From assembly GCA_903820955.1 (NCBI GenBank), contig CAIJJH010000148.1, forward strand, positions 1-17,193: a DNA stretch of 17,193 nucleotides, in the 5' to 3' direction. This DNA comes from an uncultured Micrococcales bacterium. GTDB lineage: Bacteria > Actinomycetota > Actinomycetes > Actinomycetales > Microbacteriaceae. Below the pieces are notes generated by a model. That model had not been told where the DNA came from. It saw only the letters and a list, made by a program, of their open reading frames with translations, and made no database searches. The stretch's first letter is position 1, and each line of letters opens with the position of its first letter. The translations under genes and the position numbers were made by a program. Of the stretch, positions 1 to 5,435 are shown in pieces.

Positions 1-526
1 GAAACTCCTTGGCAAGTTCGACCATCAAGCGATCGCGAGTCACCTTTGCCAAAACCGATGCGGCAGCCACCGAAGCGCAGTCACGGTCGGCCTTTGGTCG
101 CACTGCGACGGGAACGCCGTAAGACCGGTTGCCCAGCCAATTGTGGCTTCCGTCGAGCAAAATTCTCGCGCCACTAGGTTCGAAGCTAAGTTTTTCGATC
201 GCGCGCTCTGCAGCCAAAGCGAGAGCCTTGGTGATTCCAATTTGGTCGATCTCGACAGCCGAAGCCATACCGATCGCCCACTGGTCTACCCAATCGGCGA
301 CGGGTTGAAAAGATTCTTCGCGCTGTTTTTCACTCATCAGTTTTGAGTCGCAAAGCTTTGCCGGCCAAGGAGTCTTGAAAGTTTCGGCGCTGGTGACGGT
401 TACGCCGACCGCGACCGGTCCGGCAATTGCACCACGGCCAACCTCGTCGATTGAAAGCAGTTGCTTGATACCAGAGCCAAAGATTTGGCTCTCAAGTTCA
501 CTTGTTGGGTACGTTTTTGAAGACAT
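1..526 (-). CDS. rnhB: Ribonuclease HII (C-terminus cut by window edge)
   Basis: RNase HII nicks the RNA strand of RNA-DNA hybrids and removes single ribonucleotides misincorporated into DNA; it is cytoplasmic and needs a divalent metal. The visible 175 residues carry the family motifs: DEVGRG at 27-32 (acidic pair D27, E28), DGSHNW at 125-130 (D125), and KAD at 145-147 (D147) followed by VAAASVLAKVTRD, which together give the four expected acidic catalytic positions. The ATG at 526 is preceded by GGAGG with an 8-nt spacer, which fixes the start. The first 29 nt overlap the end of lepB in another frame, so the two are probably translationally coupled. It is the last visible gene of the rplS-lepB-rnhB unit. 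Roughly the last 40-60 residues lie outside the window. Identification is secure. Confidence 0.95.
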   Translation of the reverse strand, partial: MSSKTYPTSELESQIFGSGIKQLLSIDEVGRGAIAGPVAVGVTVTSAETFKTPWPAKLCDSKLMSEKQREESFQPVADWVDQWAIGMASAVEIDQIGITKALALAAERAIEKLSFEPSGARILLDGSHNWLGNRSYGVPVAVRPKADRDCASVAAASVLAKVTRDRLMVELAKEF

Positions 527-1250
527 CTGGGTAGCCTCCGAGCCAGGTCCAGTGTTTCTGTGGCCAGGTGATCACAAAAGCCTGACCGACAATGAATTTT
601 TGGGCGACGAAGCCCTTGCTTGGTAGATCGCCGTGGTACCGGGAGTCTTCGCTGTTTGAACGGTTGTCTCCCATGACCCAGTAGGAGCCCTTAGGCACCA
701 AAACGTCAAATTTCTTTTGCGAAGGGGCGGTTCCCTTAGGCAAATATGGCTCAGTTATCGGAACGCCGTTGATGGTGATTTTGCCACCATCGCAAACCAC
801 GTGATCGCCGGGGATGCCAATTACTCGCTTGACCAGATGCTGAGCGCTGTCTGGCGCCGTGATGCCGAAAACGCCTAGGACCTCGTCGACTGTGTCTGTC
901 CAGAAGTCGGTCTTTTTGGTCATGTTGACCGGAGTCAGCCAACCGCCAGGATCCTTGAATACGACGATTTCGCCGCGCTGGATAGGAACCAAAGTTGGAA
1001 CCAGCTCGTTGACCACGATTCGGTCATTAATCTGCAGAGTTTCGAGCATTGAACCAGAGGGTATAAAAAACGACCGGAGTAGGAATGTCTTGATGATTAG
1101 CGAGAGCAGAAGTGCCGAGCCAACTATTACAAAAACGTCCAGAATAAACGCAACGAAAACATTTTTCTTCGCTTTACGCCAACGAAGAATGACCCTGTTG
1201 TCTGTTTCGCGAAGAGCGCGCGGGCGCTTGGTGTGCCCTGACTGTGTCAT
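498..1250 (-). CDS. lepB: Signal peptidase I
   Basis: Membrane-bound serine/lysine peptidase that removes signal peptides from exported proteins at the outer face of the membrane. It has 250 residues. A basic cytoplasmic N-terminus (about 1-30) is followed by one transmembrane segment at about 33-57, then box B IPSGSM with nucleophile S67, the HLVKRVIGIPGD box with general base K141 at about 138-149, and box E GDNRSNSEDSR at 194-204. All S26 family elements are present. The ATG lies 3 nt after the rplS stop without a clear Shine-Dalgarno, so translation is probably coupled to rplS, and it is likely transcribed from the promoter in front of rplS. The 3' end overlaps rnhB by 29 nt. It lies near ffh and ftsY, which act earlier in the same export route. 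Confidence 0.97.
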   Translation of the reverse strand: MTQSGHTKRPRALRETDNRVILRWRKAKKNVFVAFILDVFVIVGSALLLSLIIKTFLLRSFFIPSGSMLETLQINDRIVVNELVPTLVPIQRGEIVVFKDPGGWLTPVNMTKKTDFWTDTVDEVLGVFGITAPDSAQHLVKRVIGIPGDHVVCDGGKITINGVPITEPYLPKGTAPSQKKFDVLVPKGSYWVMGDNRSNSEDSRYHGDLPSKGFVAQKFIVGQAFVITWPQKHWTWLGGYPDVFKNVPNK

Positions 1251-1253
1251 CGA

Positions 1254-1610
1254 CTATTTGGTGGTGTTTTCGCGCTTCTCGCGAATCTTTGCTTTCTTAC
1301 CGCGCAGGTCGCGTAGGTAGTAAAGCTTTGCACGACGAACGTCACCCTTGGTGACTACGTTGATCGATTCGATGATCGGCGAGTGAAGTGGGAAGGTGCG
1401 CTCAACGCCAAAACCTCCCGAGTCCTTACGGACGGTGAAAGTTTCGCGGATTCCCTCGCCAGAGCGACGGATGACATAGCCCTGGAAAGCCTGAACACGG
1501 CTGCGGCTACCTTCGATGATGTTTACGTTGACCTTGACGGTGTCTCCAACGCGGAAGGCTGGGAGGTCGGTCTTTAGGTTCTTGGCGTCTACTGCGTCAA
1601 GGATATGCAT
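1254..1610 (-). CDS. rplS: Large ribosomal subunit protein L19
   Basis: L19 is a structural protein of the 50S subunit located near the interface with the 30S subunit. The 118 residues match the family along their full length, including FRVGDTVKV near the N-terminus, the central [17 protein letters not shown] block, the [11 protein letters not shown] block, and the C-terminal [17 protein letters not shown]. The ATG at 1610 fits the family start; upstream there is only a weak purine-rich AGAGAG about 8 nt away. It is the first gene of a unit with lepB and rnhB. A dedicated promoter at the trmD stop and a leader of about 110 nt with a stem-loop precede it, so L19 can be expressed apart from trmD. 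Confidence 0.98.
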   Translation of the reverse strand: MHILDAVDAKNLKTDLPAFRVGDTVKVNVNIIEGSRSRVQAFQGYVIRRSGEGIRETFTVRKDSGGFGVERTFPLHSPIIESINVVTKGDVRRAKLYYLRDLRGKKAKIREKRENTTK

Positions 1611-1675
1611 TTTGTTTCGCTCTCTGTGTCTGCACGCAGGTCAGCAACGGGTTAGTTTGTTGGTTCTTTGATTTA

Positions 1676-1717
1676 GCTAACCACGCTCCCCTGCGGCAGA
1701 GACTCGTGGCGGTTAGC
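1676..1717 (-). promoter_or_regulatory. 5' leader stem-loop of the rplS transcript
   Basis: The transcript arm GCTAACC (1717-1711) pairs perfectly with GGTTAGC (1682-1676); the stem continues with ACG/CGT across a 3-nt bulge. It begins only about 3-4 nt after the predicted transcript start. The 3' arm could instead pair with CTAACC at 1655-1650 further downstream, giving two mutually exclusive folds. No U-run follows, so this is not an intrinsic terminator. It may be an autoregulatory or mRNA-stabilising leader; the function is inferred. Confidence 0.5.
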
Positions 1718-1726
1718 AACCTGTCT

Positions 1727-1756
1727 ATTCTGCCACGGTTAGTCGTCAGCGAGCAA
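1727..1756 (-). promoter_or_regulatory. Promoter of rplS-lepB-rnhB
   Basis: On the minus strand a -35 TTGCTC (1751-1756) is separated by 18 bp from a -10 CAGAAT (1727-1732). The -35 lies in the last codons of trmD. The element TGGCAGAATAGA around the -10 is identical, over 12 bp, to that in the rpsP promoter at 3909-3920, and the -35 and spacer length match as well. Two independent copies at equivalent places make chance unlikely. The predicted transcript start is about 1720-1721. Not proven experimentally. Confidence 0.72.
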
Positions 1757-2428
1757 GTCTGGTCGCACGGCCCGTGTTCGCTCAAGCTGCTGCTCGTGAC
1801 GCCAAGCGGCGATTGCGGCGTGGTTTCCGTTGAGCAAAACCTCTGGCACATCGAAACCGCGCCAGGTCGAAGGCTTGGTGTAACTCGGGTATTCGAGCAG
1901 GCCGTCGCTGTGCGACTCCTCGACCAGGCTTTCGGCGTTGCCAATAACGCCTGGAATCAGACGCGCAATGGCTTCGATCATGGCAAGGGCGGCTACCTCG
2001 CCACCGTTGAGCACGTAGTCACCAAGCGAAATCAGTCGAACCTTAGCCTTCGTGGACGCATACTCCACGACTCGCTGGTCGATCCCCTCGTAGCGACCGC
2101 AGGCGAAGACGATGTGCTTTGCCTCCGAAAGTTCTTGCGCGGTGGCCTGTTTGAACTGCTCGCCGGCAGGAGACGTGAAGATGACAATCGTTTCGCCGTC
2201 TTCGTCGAGAATGTCGTCGAGCGCTAAACCCCAAGGCTCGGCCTTCATCAACATTCCGGCTCCGCCACCGTATGGCGAATCGTCCACGGTTTTGTGTTTG
2301 TCGAATGTCCAGTCGCGAAGGTCGTGCACTCTCACGTCGAGAATGTTCTTCTCGCGCGCCTTGCCGAGCAGTGAGATTTCGAGCGGCGCGAAGTAGTCAG
2401 GGAATATCGTGACGGCATCGATGCGCAT
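1739..2428 (-). CDS. trmD: tRNA (guanine(37)-N1)-methyltransferase TrmD
   Basis: Uses S-adenosylmethionine to methylate N1 of G37 next to the anticodon, which prevents +1 frameshifting. The 229 residues have the usual length and order: [10 protein letters not shown] at the N-terminus, SPYGGGAGM at 51-59, [11 protein letters not shown] at 109-119, and the trefoil-knot cofactor loop [11 protein letters not shown] at 134-144. [10 protein letters not shown] and [15 protein letters not shown] follow in the C-terminal half. At the position of the catalytic Asp of the E. coli/Haemophilus enzyme (DSF...GLL) the sequence reads EESHSDGLL, with Glu171 in its place. The start ATG overlaps the rimM stop by 1 nt (TAATG), so coupling is likely. 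It is the last gene of the rpsP-khpA-rimM-trmD set, and its end houses the rplS promoter. Confidence 0.97.
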   Translation of the reverse strand: MRIDAVTIFPDYFAPLEISLLGKAREKNILDVRVHDLRDWTFDKHKTVDDSPYGGGAGMLMKAEPWGLALDDILDEDGETIVIFTSPAGEQFKQATAQELSEAKHIVFACGRYEGIDQRVVEYASTKAKVRLISLGDYVLNGGEVAALAMIEAIARLIPGVIGNAESLVEESHSDGLLEYPSYTKPSTWRGFDVPEVLLNGNHAAIAAWRHEQQLERTRAVRPDLLADD

Positions 2429-3006
2429 TATTCGCCCTCGGCCAGCTCTTCGAAAAGACCGTTCGGCGGAGTCACGGTAACGGTTCCAGCAGTGATATTT
2501 ACCTCTGGAACGATTTCTTTAACGAATGGCACGAATACTTCGCGGTCTTCGAACTTGACCACTAGGTGATCTTGCGCGGGTAGGTGTTCGACGCGAATAA
2601 CCTCGGCAATTTGAAGGCCGTCACGCATGACCTTGAGACCAACTAGCTGGTGGTCATACCAGGCGTCTTCTTCGGCCGGCAGAGCCTCTAGATCGGCGTG
2701 AACCAGCAAGATTGCCTTAATCAGGCCTTCTGCCTTTGTGCGGTCGTCTATGCCCTCTAAAAACAAGACTGGGGACGCGTTATACCAACGCAATTCGGTG
2801 ACGGTTACGGTTTTTCCGAACCATGGAGAAGTCTCGGGAACCTGAAGTTCCAACACCGCGCCGGGAACGAATCTTTCGTTTGGACTATCGGTGTAAAGCT
2901 CTAACTTGATGGCTCCCTTTAGGCCGTGCGCCTTGAGCAGTCGGCCGACCCGGAGCTGGGTCTTAGAAATCGGTATCCACCACGTCCACGCGAACCTTCT
3001 TGCCAT
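2428..3006 (-). CDS. rimM: Ribosome maturation factor RimM
   Basis: RimM binds S19 in the 30S head and assists 16S rRNA processing. The family N-terminus [17 protein letters not shown] is visible, followed by the first beta-barrel, then the PRC-barrel half beginning near [10 protein letters not shown] and ending near [13 protein letters not shown]. The start is uncertain. The only normal in-frame start that does not bury most of khpA is the ATG at 3006, which overlaps khpA by 44 nt, has no Shine-Dalgarno and adds an odd Trp/Arg-rich stretch ([13 protein letters not shown]) before the conserved SKTQLRVG. An ATT at 2970-2968 beside the khpA stop would give 180 residues, close to E. coli RimM, with GGTGGA just upstream. 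The position between khpA and trmD supports the identification. Confidence 0.93.
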   Translation of the reverse strand: MARRFAWTWWIPISKTQLRVGRLLKAHGLKGAIKLELYTDSPNERFVPGAVLELQVPETSPWFGKTVTVTELRWYNASPVLFLEGIDDRTKAEGLIKAILLVHADLEALPAEEDAWYDHQLVGLKVMRDGLQIAEVIRVEHLPAQDHLVVKFEDREVFVPFVKEIVPEVNITAGTVTVTPPNGLFEELAEGE

Positions 3007-3199
3007 CGGCAAGCGAGTTGATGATGGTGCGCAGTGCCTTAGCGGTGCGACCGTTGCGCCCGATAACTCGGCCAAGGTCGTCAGGGTGCACGTTAACCTC
3101 GAGCAAGTCGCCTCGCGAGGTTGATCGTGCAGTGACGGTGGCGTCTTCCGGGTGGTCGACGATTCCCTTGACTAGGTGTTCGAGCGCAGCGGCTAGCAC
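2963..3199 (-). CDS. khpA: KH-domain RNA-binding protein KhpA (YlqC family)
   Basis: Small single-KH-domain RNA-binding protein. In Firmicutes its homologue pairs with KhpB/Jag and affects cell-size control and RNA metabolism; the role in Actinobacteria is less clear. With the GTG start at 3199 it has 78 residues, the normal family length. The KH GxxG loop is GRNG at 47-50 within DDLGRVIGRNGRTAKALR, and the family C-terminus VRVDVV is present. A longer reading frame continues upstream into rpsP but has no family similarity. The GTG lies 4 nt after the rpsP stop (TAG followed by TAA), so coupling to S16 translation is likely. It is the usual neighbour of rpsP and rimM. Confidence 0.92.
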   Translation of the reverse strand: MLAAALEHLVKGIVDHPEDATVTARSTSRGDLLEVNVHPDDLGRVIGRNGRTAKALRTIINSLADGKKVRVDVVDTDF

Positions 3200-3203
3200 G
3201 TTA

Positions 3204-3785
3204 CTAAGCCTCTTCGGTTTCGGCAGGAGACTCGGTGGCCTCTGCCTCGACTGCAGCTTCTTCGACAACGGCTTCTGCCACTGCCTCTTCGGCTGGTGCT
3301 TCTACAACTTCTTCGGCAACCGGTGCGTCTTCAGCAACTGGTGCCTCTTCGACAACAGCTGCTTCTTCAGCAACCGGTGCGTCTTCGACAACTGCGGCAG
3401 TTTCGACTCCTGGAGCCTCTTCAACCTTGGCTTTCTTCTCTTCCTTCGGAAGCAGAACGGCCTTCTTCTTGGTGTCTAGAACGAACTCAGCCTTAGCCTC
3501 TTTGACCTTTACGGTGTTGACGGCCTTTTCGCCCTTTGAGGCCTGGAAGTCGCCGGTTAGCTTTAGCAGAACCGCAACCTGCTCGGTTGGCTGTGCGCCA
3601 ACGCTTAGCCAGTACTGAGCACGCTCAGAGTTGACCTCGATGAACGATGGGTTCTCGGTTGGTACGTAACGTCCAATTTCTTCGATTACTCGGCCATCGC
3701 GCTTGGTGCGCGAGTCGGCTACGACGATACGGTAGTGCGGCGCACGGGTTTTACCCAAGCGCTTTAGGCGGATTTTTACAGCCAC
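3204..3785 (-). CDS. rpsP: Small ribosomal subunit protein S16 with long acidic tail
   Basis: S16 is an early-binding 30S assembly protein. Residues 1-82 are the canonical S16 core ([20 protein letters not shown], then [35 protein letters not shown]). Residues about 83-122 are a Lys-rich linker also seen in other actinobacterial S16. Residues 122-193 are an unusual Ala/Glu/Val/Pro low-complexity tail with repeats such as [18 protein letters not shown]. Total length is 193, against about 80-90 in E. coli. The GTG at 3785 has AGGAG four nt upstream and matches the family N-terminus; the more upstream ATG gives unrelated sequence. It is first in an operon with khpA, rimM and trmD, behind its own promoter and structured leader. 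Confidence 0.97.
   Translation of the reverse strand: MAVKIRLKRLGKTRAPHYRIVVADSRTKRDGRVIEEIGRYVPTENPSFIEVNSERAQYWLSVGAQPTEQVAVLLKLTGDFQASKGEKAVNTVKVKEAKAEFVLDTKKKAVLLPKEEKKAKVEEAPGVETAAVVEDAPVAEEAAVVEEAPVAEDAPVAEEVVEAPAEEAVAEAVVEEAAVEAEATESPAETEEA
3207..3422 (-). repeat. Imperfect repeat region coding the acidic S16 tail
   Basis: Imperfect repeats encode an Ala/Glu/Val/Pro-rich tail (S16 residues 122-193). On the plus strand a 17-mer, GCAACCGGTGCGTCTTC, occurs at 3316-3332 and again at 3370-3386, a period of 54 bp, and shorter degenerate copies lie between them. The codons vary between copies, so selection may act on the protein composition as well as slippage. Such repeats could vary in length between strains. 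Confidence 0.75.
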
Positions 3786-3812
3786 AATGCTCCTGTTAGT
3801 TGTTGTATTGGG

Positions 3813-3845
3813 CGAGTTCCACCGTGAGCGTGGGGTGCACACTCG
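3813..3845 (-). promoter_or_regulatory. Second stem-loop in the rpsP leader
   Basis: The outer stem CGAGT/ACTCG (3813-3817 with 3841-3845) encloses an inner stem CACC/GGTG (3820-3823 with 3834-3837) around a 10-nt loop. It lies about 20 nt upstream of the rpsP ribosome-binding site (3790-3794). It is weaker than the first leader hairpin, and I cannot compute its stability. It may form part of a regulatory leader; function is inferred. Confidence 0.35.
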
Positions 3846-3862
3846 GTAAAGAAGCTCTAATG

Positions 3863-3906
3863 GGTTGCCGGTTGTTTCTGGTTAGAGGGTCAGAAACATG
3901 GCAACC
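3863..3906 (-). promoter_or_regulatory. 5'-terminal hairpin of the rpsP transcript
   Basis: A strong two-part stem: the outer 7 bp GGTTGCC/GGCAACC (3900-3906 with 3863-3869) and the inner 7 bp GTTTCTG/CAGAAAC (3891-3897 with 3874-3880) are separated by a small asymmetric internal loop and closed by a 10-nt loop. It starts at the predicted transcript start, 5 nt after the -10 box, so it would form the very 5' end of the mRNA. No U-run follows, so it is not an intrinsic terminator. It is a candidate stabiliser or autoregulatory S16 leader. Confidence 0.6.
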
Positions 3907-3911
3907 GCTCT

Positions 3912-3941
3912 ATTCTGCCAGACTTTTTGCCATTTAGGCAA
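3912..3941 (-). promoter_or_regulatory. Promoter of rpsP-khpA-rimM-trmD
   Basis: On the minus strand a -35 TTGCCT (3936-3941) is followed by 18 bp and a -10 CAGAAT (3912-3917). It sits 2 bp past the ffh stop codon. The architecture and the TGGCAGAATAGA core match the rplS promoter exactly, including the following nnGGTTGC. The expected start is at about 3905-3906. It is inferred from sequence conservation between the two sites. Confidence 0.72.
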
Positions 3942-3943
3942 CC

Positions 3944-5425
3944 CTAGAGACCGAAAGACGACCCAGATTCTGGCTTGCCGTTCGAAAGCGATCGACCCGC
4001 TGCTTCGGCAGCTCGTTTGGCAGGGTTGCCCGACCTCGAACCCTTCTTGCCCTTGTCCTTTTTCTTCGGAGGCGCAATTCGCCCCATGCCAGCGCCGAAA
4101 CCGGCAGGCATCCCCTGAGGCACACCGCCCTTTTGCATGGTTTTCATCATCTTGGAAGCCTGCTCGAAGCGGTTCACCAGCGAGTTGACATCGGTAACAG
4201 TCATGCCAGAACCCCTGGCGATGCGAAGACGCCTTGACCCGTTGAGAATTTTTGGTTGACGGCGCTCAGACGGCGTCATCGAGCGAATAATTGCTTCGGT
4301 GCGGTCGATTTCACGTTCGTCCAGGTTGTCCAGTTGTTCGCGCATCTTGCCGGCACCCGGCATCATCGCAAGCATGCCCTTGAGGTTTCCCATCTTGCGA
4401 AGCTGCTGCATCTGCTCCATGAAGTCTTCGAGAGTGAACTCGCTCTTGGCGATTTTCTCGGCCATCTTCTGGGCTTCGACTTCATCGAACTGCTTCTGCG
4501 CCTGCTCGATCAGGGTGAGAATGTCACCCATGTCGAGAATTCGACTGGCCATGCGGTCTGGGTAGAACGGCTCAAACGCGTCCATACCCTCACCGGTGGA
4601 CGAGAAGATGATTGGCTTGCCAGTTACCGAGGACACCGACAGCGCGGCACCACCGCGAGCGTCACCATCGAGCTTGGTGAGCACGACACCGGTGATTCCG
4701 ACGCCGTCCTCGAAAGCCTTGGCTACGTTCACGGCGTCTTGACCGATCATCGAGTCGATGACAAACAGAACCTCGTCTGGATCGATCGCGTTGCGAATGT
4801 CTCGAGCCTCGTTCATCAAGACTTCGTCGATGCCTAGGCGGCCGGCGGTGTCGACGATAACCACGCTGAACATCTTTTGCTTGGCGTGCTTGATCGAATC
4901 CTTGGCAACCTTGACCGGGTTGCCCTTGCCGTTGCCAGGCTCCGGAGCAAAGACCGGTACGCCGACGCGCTCACCAATTACTTGCAGCTGATTCACTGCA
5001 TTTGGGCGCTGAAGGTCGGCGGCCACCAAAATCGGAGTCTGACCCTGGTCTTTCAGCCACTTGGCAAGCTTTCCGGCGAGAGTCGTTTTACCCGAACCTT
5101 GCAAACCGGCGAGCATGATCACGGTTGGCGGGTTCTTGGCGAAGGTCAGTTTGCGCTGTTGCCCACCGAGAATCGTGACGAGTTCTTCGTTGACAATCTG
5201 AACCACCTGTTGAGCCGGGTTCAGCGCCTTAGAAACCTCGTCGCCGAGAGCACGATCGCGAACTGCAGTAATAAAGTTTTTGACAACTTCGAGCGCGACG
5301 TCAGCTTCGAGCAGTGCGCGGCGAATCTCGCGAAGAGTTGCGTCGATGTCGGCAGGGGTAAGTTTTCCCTTGCCGCGAAGGTTTTTGAACGTTTCGACTA
5401 AACGATCAGAAAGATTGCCGAACAA
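3944..5425 (-). CDS. ffh: Signal recognition particle protein Ffh (SRP54)
   Basis: GTPase that binds signal sequences on nascent chains together with the SRP RNA and delivers ribosomes to FtsY at the membrane. The 493 residues comprise an N domain (1-90), a G domain with G1 GLQGSGKT at 107-114, DTAGR at 192-196 and an intact guanine-specificity motif TKLDG at 250-254, and a Met-rich M domain (about 300-445) with the RNA-binding helix region SRRLRIARGSG at 397-407. A Lys-rich tail follows. The start is TTG at 5425. A Shine-Dalgarno AAGGAG (5432-5437), which overlaps the ftsY stop TAA, lies 6 nt upstream. ftsY ends 10 nt before, so SRP and its receptor are co-transcribed. PII/ammonium-transport genes, which sit between them in some actinobacteria, are absent. 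Confidence 0.98.
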   Translation of the reverse strand: MFGNLSDRLVETFKNLRGKGKLTPADIDATLREIRRALLEADVALEVVKNFITAVRDRALGDEVSKALNPAQQVVQIVNEELVTILGGQQRKLTFAKNPPTVIMLAGLQGSGKTTLAGKLAKWLKDQGQTPILVAADLQRPNAVNQLQVIGERVGVPVFAPEPGNGKGNPVKVAKDSIKHAKQKMFSVVIVDTAGRLGIDEVLMNEARDIRNAIDPDEVLFVIDSMIGQDAVNVAKAFEDGVGITGVVLTKLDGDARGGAALSVSSVTGKPIIFSSTGEGMDAFEPFYPDRMASRILDMGDILTLIEQAQKQFDEVEAQKMAEKIAKSEFTLEDFMEQMQQLRKMGNLKGMLAMMPGAGKMREQLDNLDEREIDRTEAIIRSMTPSERRQPKILNGSRRLRIARGSGMTVTDVNSLVNRFEQASKMMKTMQKGGVPQGMPAGFGAGMGRIAPPKKKDKGKKGSRSGNPAKRAAEAAGRSLSNGKPESGSSFGL

Positions 5426-5435
5426 CTACAGCTCC

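Noticed and set aside
1706..2227. Plus-strand frame of 173 residues opposite trmD
   Set aside because: Shadow of trmD; no homology features and no upstream signals.
3200..3268. Longer khpA reading from an ATG at 3268
   Set aside because: The added residues overlap rpsP, have no family similarity, and the GTG at 3199 gives the standard length.
3235..3618. Plus-strand frame of 127 residues opposite the S16 tail, Ser/Thr/Ala repeat-rich
   Set aside because: Its repetitiveness is only the complement of the GCN/GAR codon repeats in rpsP.
3786..3842. N-terminal extension of rpsP to an ATG at 3842
   Set aside because: It would read through the leader stem-loop, has no S16 similarity, and the GTG at 3785 has AGGAG and matches the family start.
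3927..3941. Small hairpin TTGCC-ATTTA-GGCAA after the ffh stop, as a terminator
   Set aside because: On the ffh strand it is followed by A residues, not T; the stem is only 5 bp, and the site is better explained by the rpsP promoter.
4256..5401. Plus-strand open frames opposite ffh (4256-4837 and 4877-5401)
   Set aside because: Fully antisense to an intact ffh, with no recognisable domain or Shine-Dalgarno.
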